64,000 nucleotides of DNA from Phaeodactylibacter luteus (GCF_007993045.1 NZ_VOOR01000003.1:144384-208383); one strand, 5' to 3'; shown: positions 45,023-53,808, counted from the stretch's first letter. Notes: a model not told the origin generated them from the letters alone. Program-made: numbers and translations.

Positions 45023-46351
45023 CTAAAACAATGCCCCGGCGATAGCAGCGGTAAGGAAACAAGCTACCGTGCCGCCGATCAGCGCTTTGATACCGAACTC
45101 GGTAAGGGTTTTCCGCTGGGAGGGGGCGATGGCGCCAATGCCACCGATCTGAATGCCGATGGATGCGAAATTGGCGAAGCCGCACAGGGCGTAGGTAGCG
45201 ATGAGCAACGATTTGTAGCTGATCTGATCTTTAATGCCCTCCAGGGCTGCATAAGCGAAAAACTCGTTCAGGGTAGTTTTGAGGCCGAGGAGCTGTCCGA
45301 CCAGCAGGACATCTTCGGACGCCACGCCTAGCAGCCAGGCCAGTGGGGCAAACAGCATACCGAGGACGTACTCGATATTGAAGCCCTCAAAGCGGCCGTT
45401 GGTCTGGTTGACCACATATTCGTTGAGCCCGGTCGGGGCGCCAATCCAATTGATGAACAGGTAATTGAGCATAGCGATGAAGGCCGTAAAGACCAATAGC
45501 ATGGCCCCTACATTGATGGCCAGCTTGAGCCCATCTGTAGTGCCGCGTGAAATGGCATCCAAGAGGTTATTGCCTACCTCCTGCCGAGGGATGTCCAGCT
45601 TTTGGTGGGCCAGGTCTATCTGCTCCGTTGCAGGAAAGAGCATCTTGGCGGCCACAATAGCAGCAGGGGCAGAAATGATGGATGCGGTAAGCAGGTGGGT
45701 GGCAAAGAGCTGTTTGGCCACGGGGTCGCTGCCGCCCAGAAAACCAACGTAGGCTGCAAACACACCGCCAGCTATGGTCGCCATGCCCCCAGTCATCAAG
45801 CAAAGGATTTCAGACTTGGACATCTGCTCAAGGTAAGGCTTGATCACGAGAGGGGCTTCGGTCTGCCCGATAAAGACATTCGCGGCAGCAGCGAGGCTTT
45901 CCGCTCCGGTCAGGCGCATCGTTTTGGTCATAACCCAGGCAAACCCTTTGATGATCACCTGTAGGATGCCCAGATAGTACAAAACAGAGGAGAGCGCAGA
46001 GAAGAAAATGATGGTGGGCAGTACCTTGAACGCAAAAATATAGCCTACGGTGAACACCTCCCCTTCCGCTGCGCCTGGCAACTGTACAAAGTCGGGCCAA
46101 CTGCCGAGCACAAAATCAGCGCCCGCTTCGGTGAAATCGAGCACGACCACAAAAAAGCTTGCGACAAGGTCAAATGCTTTTTTGACCAGCGGCACCTTCA
46201 AAATAGCGACCGCGAGCAGCACTTGCATGCCCAGGCCTACGCCTACCAGCCGCCAATCAATGGCCCGGCGGTTGGCGCTTAACAAATAACAGATGGCGAG
46301 CAGCGAGGAAACGCCCAGCGCACCCCGGAGCAGACTAATTGTAAAATCCAT
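45023..46351 (-). CDS. CNT-family nucleoside transporter (NupC/concentrative type)
   Basis: 442 residues with about nine or more hydrophobic helices. Family motifs: VIIKGFAWVMTKTMRLTGAESLAAAANVFIGQTEAPLVIKPYL (the core nucleoside and Na+/H+-binding repeat), then CLMTGGMATIAGGVFAAYVGFLGG, and near the C-terminus LCGFANFASIGIQIGGIGAIAPSQRKTLTEFGIKALIGG. It imports nucleosides with Na+ or H+. It is divergent from uridine kinase with about 155 bp between starts, forming a nucleoside uptake and salvage pair. Good promoter upstream. Confidence 0.93.
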   Translation of the reverse strand: MDFTISLLRGALGVSSLLAICYLLSANRRAIDWRLVGVGLGMQVLLAVAILKVPLVKKAFDLVASFFVVVLDFTEAGADFVLGSWPDFVQLPGAAEGEVFTVGYIFAFKVLPTIIFFSALSSVLYYLGILQVIIKGFAWVMTKTMRLTGAESLAAAANVFIGQTEAPLVIKPYLEQMSKSEILCLMTGGMATIAGGVFAAYVGFLGGSDPVAKQLFATHLLTASIISAPAAIVAAKMLFPATEQIDLAHQKLDIPRQEVGNNLLDAISRGTTDGLKLAINVGAMLLVFTAFIAMLNYLFINWIGAPTGLNEYVVNQTNGRFEGFNIEYVLGMLFAPLAWLLGVASEDVLLVGQLLGLKTTLNEFFAYAALEGIKDQISYKSLLIATYALCGFANFASIGIQIGGIGAIAPSQRKTLTEFGIKALIGGTVACFLTAAIAGALF

Positions 46352-46372
46352 GCAGCCCTATTTTGAGACGTC

Positions 46373-46401
46373 CAAAAGTAGGAAAAATAAACAGGCTGCA
46401 A
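46373..46401 (-). promoter_or_regulatory. Promoter for the nucleoside transporter gene
   Basis: On the minus strand: TTG (46399-46401), 18 bp, TACTTTTG (46373-46380). Matches the TTG-N18/19-TAnnTTTG pattern and lies about 20 bp before the start codon. Confidence 0.68.
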
Positions 46402-46478
46402 AAATATGATTGCCCGGCTGTACAAAAGGGGGCAGCAAGTATTCCCAATCCCAGATGAAGATTGCAGCTTATTCTTTA

Positions 46479-46486
46479 TACTTTTG
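46479..46486 (+). promoter_or_regulatory. -7 element for udk
   Basis: TACTTTTG, identical to the -7 box of the divergent transporter promoter. No clear -33 TTG. Predicted transcription start is about 14 nt before the udk ATG at 46507. Confidence 0.5.
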
Positions 46487-46506
46487 CTGAAATCACTATT
46501 GCATTT

Positions 46507-47157
46507 ATGTCGAAACCTCTAATCATTGGCATCACCGGGGGGAGTGGCTCCGGGAAAACGACCTTTATCCGCCGCTTAAAGGAGCGGTTCGCCCCCGGCC
46601 AGCTGTGCGTTATCTCACAAGACGATTACTACCGCCCCCGGGAGGAGCAATCGCAAGATGAAAAGGGGGTCCACAACTTCGACCTGCCACAGTCCATAGA
46701 CGATACGGCCTTTGCGGCTGATGTACAGCGGCTCATTGATGGCAGAACGGTCTCAAGACAGGAATATACGTTCAATAATGCCGCTGCCCAGCCTAAAACC
46801 CTGACCTTTTCGCCCGCTCCCATCATTTTGGTGGAAGGGATTTTCATTTTCCACTTCCCTGCCATACGCCGGCTCTTTGATGTCAGAGTTTTCTTGCATG
46901 CCAAAGAAAACCTTAAGGTCATACGGCGTATCAAACGGGATCAGATCGAGCGCAACTATCCGCTTGAAGATGTCTTGTACCGCTATGAGCACCACGTGCT
47001 GCCTACTTTCGAGCGGTACATCAAACCGTATATGGATGAGGCGGATATCATTGTCAACAACAACCTGCAGTTTGACCGTGGGCTGGAGGTGCTTACCGGC
47101 TACCTTCAGCATTACCTCCAAGTTGGGCGGGAAAAATTTGACCATGACGATGCCTGA
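46507..47157 (+). CDS. udk: Uridine kinase
   Basis: 216 residues from the ATG at 46507 (MSKPLIIGITGGSGSGKTT). The open frame extends 15 residues upstream, but those sit over the promoter. It phosphorylates uridine and cytidine in pyrimidine salvage. P-loop GGSGSGKT at about 10-17, the uridine-binding SQDDYYRP, FDLPQSIDD, VEGIFIFHFPAIRRLFDVRVFL, and the lid motif RRIKRDQIER. Divergent from a nucleoside transporter, which fits uptake followed by trapping. Confidence 0.95.
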   Translation: MSKPLIIGITGGSGSGKTTFIRRLKERFAPGQLCVISQDDYYRPREEQSQDEKGVHNFDLPQSIDDTAFAADVQRLIDGRTVSRQEYTFNNAAAQPKTLTFSPAPIILVEGIFIFHFPAIRRLFDVRVFLHAKENLKVIRRIKRDQIERNYPLEDVLYRYEHHVLPTFERYIKPYMDEADIIVNNNLQFDRGLEVLTGYLQHYLQVGREKFDHDDA

Positions 47158-47175
47158 CCTGATGCTTTGCTATCC

Positions 47176-47229
47176 GCACAAATGAAGAAAGCCCTTGGAG
47201 CACGCTCCAAGGGCTTTCTTCATTTGTGC
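47176..47229. terminator. Long perfect-palindrome bidirectional terminator
   Basis: Two 26-nt arms, GCACAAATGAAG...GGAGC and its exact complement, separated by only 2 nt. AAAGCCC and GGGCTTTCTT sit inside the arms. It lies between the convergent udk and choice-of-anchor B genes and should terminate both. Confidence 0.9.
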
Positions 47230-47246
47230 AGCTGCCCAGCTTACAC

Positions 47247-49634
47247 CTATTTGGCTTTGACAGCACGGACAGCACGGTAGGGCTGCCCATCTACGACCAA
47301 CTGCACCTGATACAGCCCGGGGGCATAAGCTACTCCTATGGCTTGTGGCGCCACCCCTTGCTCTAAGGCGATGCGCTCCACCAGCTGCCCGAGCTGATTG
47401 AATACCAGCGCTTCGGCCCGACTTGCATCCTCAGGCCAGGACAGGTCAAGGTGGAAAGCAGAGGCAGTGGGGTTGGGGAAGACCGCCAGCCAAGTGTCTG
47501 CGGTGAAATCGTTAGTCCGGTTGGGCGTCCCTTCTTCGGTAATCAGCACTTGATCGATGCCCGCTTCTACAATATGCCCTTCGGCATCATCGCCAGTCGT
47601 GATGATGAGCCGCATATTGTCTGTGAGCGCAATCACCTCGTTCAGGGGGATGTCCTGCAGTGTGCGCCAGAGGCTTATCGATTGGGTGACGGTAAGGATC
47701 TCTGCTTCTTCCACCCCATTAGAGATGGCGATGCGCAGCTCATCATTGGGGGTAGAGCCCGGCTGCCCACCGGCGTTGTAGAACCAATAGCGGAGGCTGA
47801 GCACAGGCATATCGTAACCGGAGAGATCCATTACAGGGGAGGTCAAAATGACGTTGCCGCCATCGACATCATCGTTGCCAGCGCCTCCGCCCCCGTTGCC
47901 GGTGGAGTAACAAGCGTTGCCAAGGTCATCGGGCACATCAGCCCCGGGGTGAGAGGCCACCCCTTGGTATTCGGTGCCCACAGGTGCGCCAAGCACCCAA
48001 TCGCCACTGCTTGCGTTGCCGGTAGATGCCCATCCAAGATCGAACACAAAGTCATCCTGATACCCATCTTCCAGCTCGATCGTCAGGGAGGCATTGCCAT
48101 TCAGCTGCACCTCCTCGATAACGCCATGCAGGTAGCCCCAAGCACCAGCATAAACCGCGTACTCGCCTTCTGTCACATTGGAGAAATTGAACGTGCCGTT
48201 CGGGCCGGTGGTGGCCGTAAAAGTGAAAAGCTCATTCTGAGCTACGACAATCGCTCCGGGGACGGGGCTGCCGTCTGCACTGCGGATGGTCGTGCCTGAA
48301 ATAGCATAAGACTGCAAGGGCGCAAGTTCCACATCGGCTTCTGTCAGCTCGCCATTGTTCAGCTCTACCGTTATGGTTTTCGAGCGGTAGCCAGGTTTGG
48401 CGTAAGTAACTTCAAAAGCGCCGCTCAGGACTTGGCCCGTAGCGTAGTTGCCGAACACATCAGTTTGCCCAAGGTTAGGCTGCTCGGAATCGATGACCAC
48501 TTCCACCTCGTTCAAAGGCATGCCGGTGATCGAGTCTGTCACCATGCCTTCCAGCCAGCAGGCGCGCATAAAGTTGGGCTGCAGCACGTACAGCCCGCTG
48601 TTGATATCCGATACCAGCACCGTTTGTGAAGGCAGGAAGGGGTACAAGCCCCACGCACCGCTAAAGCCGCCATTGCCCCCAAGGAAGGTATCGTAATTGC
48701 CCACCTCGATCAAGTTGTCGGGACGGGAAGCATCCACTACCCTGCCGCCATCGGTATAGTAAGAGATCAGCAGGTAGTCGTCCCAAACGTGGACGTTGTG
48801 CGGGATGACATTTTCGCCCAGGGTCTCGATCGGGCGGTAGAGGTCCAGTTCTTCAATATTCCCAAAATCGGTAATATCGTAAGCAGCAACCGGTGCATTG
48901 CCTACCTCATCGGTGGTAAAAGCGACCGTCTCCGCGTCGTTCACCCAGATGTTGTGGGTGAAGTTGAAAGGCGTAGGCTGTGTGCCCAAGAGCTGTATGT
49001 TGTTTTTGTCGGCCACATCATAAATGGCCATGCGGCCCTGATAGATTTCAGAAGCGTACATGTGGTTGTTGACCGTATAAACATCGTGGGAGTAGACATT
49101 AGGGGCAGGGGCGACAAATTCGGGCTCCCCTGTTTCTGTATCTACATTCAGGATGAGCATGCCGCCGTTGTTGATGTTGCAGCCGGCCAGGTAGGCAAAG
49201 CCAAACTCATCGATGTAAATATTGTGGCAGGTCTGCAGCAGGCCCAGCCCTTCGAGCTCGGGGGTCCAATGATAATAAGGCGCAGCTTCGGGCAGCTGAG
49301 AGAGGTCGATGACCGTCACCCCTTCCGTAGTGCCGCCCTGATCTGTGGTGATGTAGGCGAAATGCCCCAAGGTCTTCATGTCCCGCCAAGTAGAGTTTTG
49401 CCCGGGGATGCGGGCAACCTCCTCAGCATTTTCGGGATCGGCCAAGGAAACGATAGACACGCCGTTGCGCAAGCCCACGATGGCATATTCTACGCCGGTT
49501 TCGGGATCGGCCCAGCCCCAGATGTCATTTAGGTCGGTATTGTACTGTACCTGCGAAAGGAGGTCCATGTTGAGCTGTGCGGAAATGGCGCTTGTCGCGA
49601 AAATGCCCAGCGCGAGCAGTAATACTTTTTTCAT
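47247..49634 (-). CDS. Choice-of-anchor B family secreted protein with carboxypeptidase-regulatory-like domain and T9SS sorting domain
   Basis: 795 residues. Signal MKKVLLLALGIFATSAISA. The choice-of-anchor B domain (about 20-350) has NTDLNDIWGWADPETGVEYAIVGLRNGVSIVSLADPENAEEVARIPG, repeating LVIP-like beta propeller blades, and HNVHVWDDYLLISYYTDGG. Next is a carboxypeptidase-regulatory-like segment (about 365-500, CWLEGMVTDSITGMPLNEVEVVIDSE; AISGTTIRSADGSPVPGAIVV), then a beta-rich region, and a C-terminal type A sorting domain (AVFPNPTASAFHLDL...YQVQLVVDGQPYRAVRAVKAK). Surface or secreted; function unknown. A CAAAGATA (minus TATCTTTG) at 49712-49719 is a possible -7 box. Confidence 0.92.
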   Translation of the reverse strand: MKKVLLLALGIFATSAISAQLNMDLLSQVQYNTDLNDIWGWADPETGVEYAIVGLRNGVSIVSLADPENAEEVARIPGQNSTWRDMKTLGHFAYITTDQGGTTEGVTVIDLSQLPEAAPYYHWTPELEGLGLLQTCHNIYIDEFGFAYLAGCNINNGGMLILNVDTETGEPEFVAPAPNVYSHDVYTVNNHMYASEIYQGRMAIYDVADKNNIQLLGTQPTPFNFTHNIWVNDAETVAFTTDEVGNAPVAAYDITDFGNIEELDLYRPIETLGENVIPHNVHVWDDYLLISYYTDGGRVVDASRPDNLIEVGNYDTFLGGNGGFSGAWGLYPFLPSQTVLVSDINSGLYVLQPNFMRACWLEGMVTDSITGMPLNEVEVVIDSEQPNLGQTDVFGNYATGQVLSGAFEVTYAKPGYRSKTITVELNNGELTEADVELAPLQSYAISGTTIRSADGSPVPGAIVVAQNELFTFTATTGPNGTFNFSNVTEGEYAVYAGAWGYLHGVIEEVQLNGNASLTIELEDGYQDDFVFDLGWASTGNASSGDWVLGAPVGTEYQGVASHPGADVPDDLGNACYSTGNGGGGAGNDDVDGGNVILTSPVMDLSGYDMPVLSLRYWFYNAGGQPGSTPNDELRIAISNGVEEAEILTVTQSISLWRTLQDIPLNEVIALTDNMRLIITTGDDAEGHIVEAGIDQVLITEEGTPNRTNDFTADTWLAVFPNPTASAFHLDLSWPEDASRAEALVFNQLGQLVERIALEQGVAPQAIGVAYAPGLYQVQLVVDGQPYRAVRAVKAK

Positions 49635-49741
49635 ACTTGATGGTTGCTATTGCTCCACCGGCAAGGGTGGATGATAAATCACTAATCAGTTAATAAAGCG
49701 CTTGTTGCCTTCAAAGATATCCGCTTTGAGCGGAATCCCAG

Positions 49742-50170
49742 CTATCTTCTCCGTTTGACCACTGCAATTGTTAATCGGCTGACACATATCAAGCTGCCGG
49801 CCTCATCCCGGATATCGATTTGCCAAACGTGGAGGCTCCGGCCGATCCGCAAAGGCATGGCCCGGCCCGTCACCAGGCCGCCGGTAGCAGATTTCAGGTG
49901 GTTGGCGTTGATTTCCACCCCGACGGCCATGTGGGTTTGCATATCCTCCAGGCACAACTGTGAGGCCACGCTGCCCAGGGTCTCTGCCAGGGCTACTGAG
50001 GCGCCGCCATGCAGCAGGCGGGCAGGCTGGAAAGTGCGCTCGTCAACCGGCATAGTTGCCTCCAGGTAGTCGTCGCCATAAGCCGTAAAAGTGATGCCCA
50101 GGTGGCTGACCAGCGTATGCTGGCTGACCTGACCGAGCGCTTCAAGGGTAAATGCTTGCTTCCAAATCAT
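49742..50170 (-). CDS. PaaI/YbgC-like hotdog-fold thioesterase
   Basis: 142 residues from the ATG at 50170 (MIWKQAFTLEALGQVSQHTL). A longer frame from 50239 adds 23 residues that run into the divergent gene's start region and is not favoured. Hotdog signature: LHGGASVALAETLGSVAS with the catalytic acidic helix, and VGVEINANHLKSATGGLVTGRA. These resemble 1,4-dihydroxy-2-naphthoyl-CoA or phenylacetyl-CoA thioesterases; substrate not resolved. Divergent from the GT4 gene. Confidence 0.9.
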   Translation of the reverse strand: MIWKQAFTLEALGQVSQHTLVSHLGITFTAYGDDYLEATMPVDERTFQPARLLHGGASVALAETLGSVASQLCLEDMQTHMAVGVEINANHLKSATGGLVTGRAMPLRIGRSLHVWQIDIRDEAGSLICVSRLTIAVVKRRR

Positions 50171-50244
50171 AAAGTGGTTTTTGATGGTAATGCCATTTTG
50201 GAGCGGAAATCCGGGAAAAATTACCGAGTATTGCAGCAAAAAGC

Positions 50245-51393
50245 GTGCAGCGAGTCATCATCTTATCGCCGGCTCACCCGTTACGCGGGGGGATCGCCTC
50301 CTCAACAGAACGGCTGGCACAGGAGCTGCAGCAGCAGGGCAGCGAAGTTGTCATCTTGTCTTTTAGCCTGCAGTACCCCAAATTGCTTTTCCCTGGGAAA
50401 ACCCAATACACAACAGACCCTGCGCCCAACGAGCTGGACATCCGCCCTGTGATCAACTCCATAAACCCTCTGAACTGGCTGAAAGTTGGCAGGCAGCTCG
50501 CACAACTACAGCCCGACCTGATCATTTCCCGGTTTTGGCTCCCTTTTATGGGGCCCGCGCTCGGCACCATCCTCCGTACGGCCAAAAAACGTACGCCGGC
50601 CATATCCATCGGCATAACAGACAATGTAACCCCCCACGAGCAGCGCCCGGGCGACAAAGCCCTTACCCGCTACTATCTTGGCGGCTGTGATGGCTTCATC
50701 GTGATGTCAAAATCAGTGGAAGAAGACATCCGGAAATTCACCAGCCTGCAGCCGGTCGCCTATACCCCTCACCCGATCTATGACAATTATGGCCCCATCA
50801 GCAGCCGCAAAGCGGCTCTGCAACAGCTCGGGCTGCCGGAAGGGCAGCGCTACCTGCTGTTCTTTGGCTTTATAAGAGAATACAAGGGGCTCGACCTGCT
50901 CTTGCAGGCCATGGCCCTGCCACAGGTGCGCTCGCTTAGGCTCCAACTGATCGTAGCCGGCGAGTTTTATGGCCCGGAGGCGCCCTATCGGCAGATGGTG
51001 GAAGACCTGGGCATAGCGGAGGCGGTGATCTTCCGCAGCAGCTATATCCCAAAGGAGGAGGTCGGGCTCTATTTTGCGGCAGCTGACCTGGTCGTGCAGC
51101 CCTACAAAACAGCGACGCAGAGCGGGATATCCCAGCTGGCTTTCCACTTCGAGAAGCCCATGGTGGTCACGGATGTAGGCGGGCTGCCCGAGATTGTGCG
51201 CCATGGCGAAGAAGGTTACGTAGTGCCGATAACGCCGCAGGCCATCGGCAACGCTATTAGCGATTTTTATGCACATGGGCGGGAAGCGGATATGACAAAA
51301 GCTGTGCGCACAGGCAAAGCCCGGTTCGATTGGAGCCACATGGCCAGTAAAATCAGGGAAATGTACCAACGGCTAAAAACCCCCAACTCATGA
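50245..51393 (+). CDS. GT4-family glycosyltransferase
   Basis: 382 residues from a GTG start at 50245 (MQRVIILSPAHPLRGGIASSTERLA). GT-B fold with the N-terminal glycine motif RGGIASSTERL and the C-terminal nucleotide-sugar site FGFIREYKGLDLLLQAM, RSSYIPKEEVGLYFAAADLVVQPYKTATQSGISQLAFHFEKPMVVTDVGGLPEIV. The EX7E-type acidic motif is altered to TATQSGI in place of the usual E(G). The last 4 bases overlap the gmhA start, so they are co-translated. Donor and acceptor unknown; the linkage to gmhA suggests heptose-containing surface glycan. Confidence 0.93.
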   Translation: MQRVIILSPAHPLRGGIASSTERLAQELQQQGSEVVILSFSLQYPKLLFPGKTQYTTDPAPNELDIRPVINSINPLNWLKVGRQLAQLQPDLIISRFWLPFMGPALGTILRTAKKRTPAISIGITDNVTPHEQRPGDKALTRYYLGGCDGFIVMSKSVEEDIRKFTSLQPVAYTPHPIYDNYGPISSRKAALQQLGLPEGQRYLLFFGFIREYKGLDLLLQAMALPQVRSLRLQLIVAGEFYGPEAPYRQMVEDLGIAEAVIFRSSYIPKEEVGLYFAAADLVVQPYKTATQSGISQLAFHFEKPMVVTDVGGLPEIVRHGEEGYVVPITPQAIGNAISDFYAHGREADMTKAVRTGKARFDWSHMASKIREMYQRLKTPNS

Positions 51394-51965
51394 TGGACCG
51401 TATCCAAGAAGCGATCAGGGATAGCCTGCAGGCCAAAACCCGGCTGTTATCTGCTCCGCATTTGCTGGAAAAGACCGCTCAGGCCGCCGTGCAGTGCGCT
51501 GCTGTTTTCCAGAACAAAGGCAAAGTCCTTTTTTGCGGCAATGGCGGCAGCGCTGCGGATGCGCAGCACCTTGCAGCGGAATTCTCTGGCAGGTTCTACT
51601 TCGACCGCCCCCCACTCTATGCAGAAGCCCTGCACGTCAACACCTCTTTTGTCACAGCTGTAGGCAATGATTATGGGTATGAGCACATTTATTCCCGTAT
51701 GGTGGAGGCTGCCGGCCGGGAAGGCGATATCTTGTTCGCTATGTCCACCTCCGGGAATTCGCCCAACATCATCCGGGCAGCTGTTGCTGCCCGGGAGGCC
51801 AAGATGATGGTGATCGGCATGACCGGCGAGGAAGGGGGGCAGCTGAAAGCCCATTCAGACGTATTGCTCAATGTGCCGAGCTCGGATACGCCCCGCATAC
51901 AGGAATGCCATATGCTGCTGGGCCACATCATCTGCGAGCTGGTTGAAAAAGAGCTGTTCGGCTGA
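51390..51965 (+). CDS. gmhA: Phosphoheptose isomerase (SIS domain)
   Basis: 191 residues. It converts sedoheptulose 7-phosphate to D-glycero-D-manno-heptose 7-phosphate, the first step of heptose precursor synthesis. SIS motifs: VLFCGNGGSAADAQHLAAEFSGRF, MSTSGNSPNII, and the C-terminal QECHMLLGHIICELVEKELFG with the conserved metal/catalytic His. It overlaps the GT4 gene by ATGA. The next heptose-type gene (gmhB-like) lies 1.2 kb downstream, after a repeat and an opposite-strand SDR. Confidence 0.95.
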   Translation: MMDRIQEAIRDSLQAKTRLLSAPHLLEKTAQAAVQCAAVFQNKGKVLFCGNGGSAADAQHLAAEFSGRFYFDRPPLYAEALHVNTSFVTAVGNDYGYEHIYSRMVEAAGREGDILFAMSTSGNSPNIIRAAVAAREAKMMVIGMTGEEGGQLKAHSDVLLNVPSSDTPRIQECHMLLGHIICELVEKELFG

Positions 51966-52003
51966 ACCGGCACAAAGCAGATTGTCGTTGTTTGGGCTTG
52001 CCC

Positions 52004-52190
52004 CCTCGGTAAGGATAGGGCCTGCCCAGCTTGCTTCGCGTGATGGGCCTGCCCCTGCCCACGGGCAGGTGCCGCTATGCTGCGGGGCTCGCTGTCCGCT
52101 CGGCCCTAGCGGGCGTCCCCCCCTTCGCAGCGCTAGGCCAATGCCAGCCTAGAGCCCGGAAAGCTTGAACGGCTGCGGCATTTTGGCTTA
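52004..52190 (+). repeat. Dispersed GC-rich repeat, family A, copy 7
   Basis: Begins gtaaggatagggcctgccca, continues gcttgcttcgcgtgatgggc, the core, and tails gagcccggaaagcttgaacg then gctgcggcattttggctta. It lies between gmhA and a convergent SDR gene. Confidence 0.85.
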
Positions 52191-52201
52191 TGCCTCGGCT
52201 G

Positions 52202-52891
52202 CTAAGCCCCACCGTACATTTTGAACTGCGGGCTGCGCTGTTTGCGCCCTGCCGCCGAACAAGCGTATACCATGGCCTGCGCGATCTCCTCTGGCTTCAC
52301 CCAATCTTCAAAATTGGCATCCGGCATATTTTCCCGGTTGGCTGGGGTATCAATAACACTGGGCAGCACCGTCACCGCTTGAACATTCCTATCGCCCGCT
52401 TCTGCGTTGATCAGCTCCGCCAGGTGAAGGACCATGCCCTTGGACAAGCTGTAGGCCACGAGCGATTTCCCCGCCTCAGGCTGTAGGGCGGGGCGGGCGC
52501 CTATCAGCAGGATGCGCCCCCCGGGCGCCATTTTGGGCAGGGCGTGCCGGCTGCAGTGGTAGGCTGATTTAAAATTCAGGGACAGCATCTTGTCCAATGC
52601 CTCCTCATCGGTTTCTGCCAAAGTGCCCATAGCAAAGCCGCCAACCAGGAAAACCGCTGCATCCCAACTTGTGCTGCGCTCCTCAAAAAAACGGGCTACC
52701 TCCTGTTCATCCATCACATTGAGCGGGCTGTACGCCAAATGGCCTTTTTCCTCCAGCTGTTGCAAGCGCGCTACCTGCTCTGACTTCCCCGGCTCTGTCA
52801 GGGCATGCACGGCATAGCCGTTCTCAAGGAATGCTTCGGTCACGCTCAGGCCCAAACCTCCTGCAGCGCCGCTTATGATCACGTTTTTCAT
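52202..52891 (-). CDS. SDR family oxidoreductase (dihydropteridine-reductase-like)
   Basis: 229 residues from the ATG at 52891 (MKNVIISGAAGGLGLSVTEAF). The frame extends 8 residues upstream but lacks conservation. Cofactor motif SGAAGGLG (7-14); catalytic Tyr/Lys in LVAYSLSKGMV; the usual serine position carries GARPA, so catalytic Ser is doubtful. Shortness and the late SVIDTPANRENMPDANFEDWVKPEEIA are reminiscent of dihydropteridine reductase-type SDRs. Substrate unknown. It interrupts the heptose genes on the opposite strand. Confidence 0.85.
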   Translation of the reverse strand: MKNVIISGAAGGLGLSVTEAFLENGYAVHALTEPGKSEQVARLQQLEEKGHLAYSPLNVMDEQEVARFFEERSTSWDAAVFLVGGFAMGTLAETDEEALDKMLSLNFKSAYHCSRHALPKMAPGGRILLIGARPALQPEAGKSLVAYSLSKGMVLHLAELINAEAGDRNVQAVTVLPSVIDTPANRENMPDANFEDWVKPEEIAQAMVYACSAAGRKQRSPQFKMYGGA

Positions 52892-53058
52892 TGTTTTGTT
52901 TTTTATGCTTGCCAAACTTGATGCGCAGGGGGCTGTTGCAAGGCAAAATGGCGTGGTTGAAAACCGCTCATCTTCCTCGCTATACCAGCCCGAGGCAGCA
53001 AGCCTGCTGAAATCAGGTTGTCCTGCTTTACTAAAAAAGGAAAGGGCAGTATTTGTTT

Positions 53059-53120
53059 AGAGCGTGTTAGGCCTTTAGTAATCGGTCTGTCCCACTAGAC
53101 AGCGGGACACTTTTTCGCTC
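53059..53120 (+). repeat. Dispersed palindromic repeat, family B, copy 2
   Basis: agagcgtgttaggcctttag, taatcggtctgtcccacta, gacagcgggacactttttcg: matches 30967-31028 in reverse complement with few differences. It lies just upstream of the gmhB-like gene. Confidence 0.8.
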
Positions 53121-53159
53121 TTACTTTGCCGGGCGGCAAAGGCTCATCCGATGATGTCG

Positions 53160-53167
53160 TACCTTTG
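53160..53167 (+). promoter_or_regulatory. -7 element for the gmhB-like gene
   Basis: TACCTTTG, 15 bp before the ATG at 53182. No clear -33 TTG at ideal spacing. The family B repeat ends about 40 bp upstream and may supply flanking sequence. Confidence 0.45.
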
Positions 53168-53181
53168 GAAAAACTAAGCCA

Positions 53182-53745
53182 ATGAGAAAGAAATATTCTG
53201 CCCTTTTCCTAGACCGGGACGGCGTGGTCAACCAAAGGCTCCCTGACGCCTATGTTGCTGATCCTGCTTCTTTTAAATGGATGCCCGGTAACCCCGAAGC
53301 CATTGTAAAATTAGGCCACCTTTTCCAGCGGCTGCTCATCGTCACCAACCAACAGGGCGTCGGCAAGGGGCGGATGTCTCAGCAACAGCTCGACGATGTA
53401 CATGATTTTATGCTGCAAGGCTTGGCGGGCATGGGCGGGAAGGTAGACGGCATTTACAGCTGTACCGACTTGAAAACCCAGCCGGGGAACTGCCGTAAGC
53501 CTAGCCCTGAGATGGGGCTGAAAGCCAAAGCCGCGTTCCCTGATATCGACTTTGGCCGCTCCCTGATGGTGGGCGACTCCCTCTCAGATTTGCAGTTTGC
53601 CCAAAACCTGGGCATGCCGTGTGCTTGGCTGAAAGGGAAAAACGAAGAGGCGACGGCCATAAAAACTGCCGTACAGCGTGGACTGCCCGTGGCGTATGAG
53701 GTAGAAAGCCTGCAGGAGCTCTACAGCATACTGCTCGAGGCCTGA
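53182..53745 (+). CDS. gmhB: HAD-IIIA phosphatase, GmhB-like (heptose 1,7-bisphosphate phosphatase)
   Basis: 187 residues. HAD nucleophile motif FLDRDGVVNQ with Asp11 and Asp13, VTNQQGVGKG as motif II, NCRKPSPEMG as motif III, and MVGDSLSDLQFA as motif IV. It resembles GmhB, which removes the C1 phosphate in the GmhA-GmhC-GmhB heptose route. The zinc loop of E. coli GmhB (CxH...CxC) is reduced here: one early Cys in YSCTDLKTQPG and one in NCRKP remain, and the His and a Cys are missing. It could therefore act on another sugar or histidinol phosphate. Location near gmhA supports heptose use. Confidence 0.82.
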   Translation: MRKKYSALFLDRDGVVNQRLPDAYVADPASFKWMPGNPEAIVKLGHLFQRLLIVTNQQGVGKGRMSQQQLDDVHDFMLQGLAGMGGKVDGIYSCTDLKTQPGNCRKPSPEMGLKAKAAFPDIDFGRSLMVGDSLSDLQFAQNLGMPCAWLKGKNEEATAIKTAVQRGLPVAYEVESLQELYSILLEA

Positions 53746-53808
53746 AACGGCCTTGCTCAGCGCCGGCCTCAATGCTATTGCCCCTTTGGGGCATCTTGGG
53801 CGAGGCGT

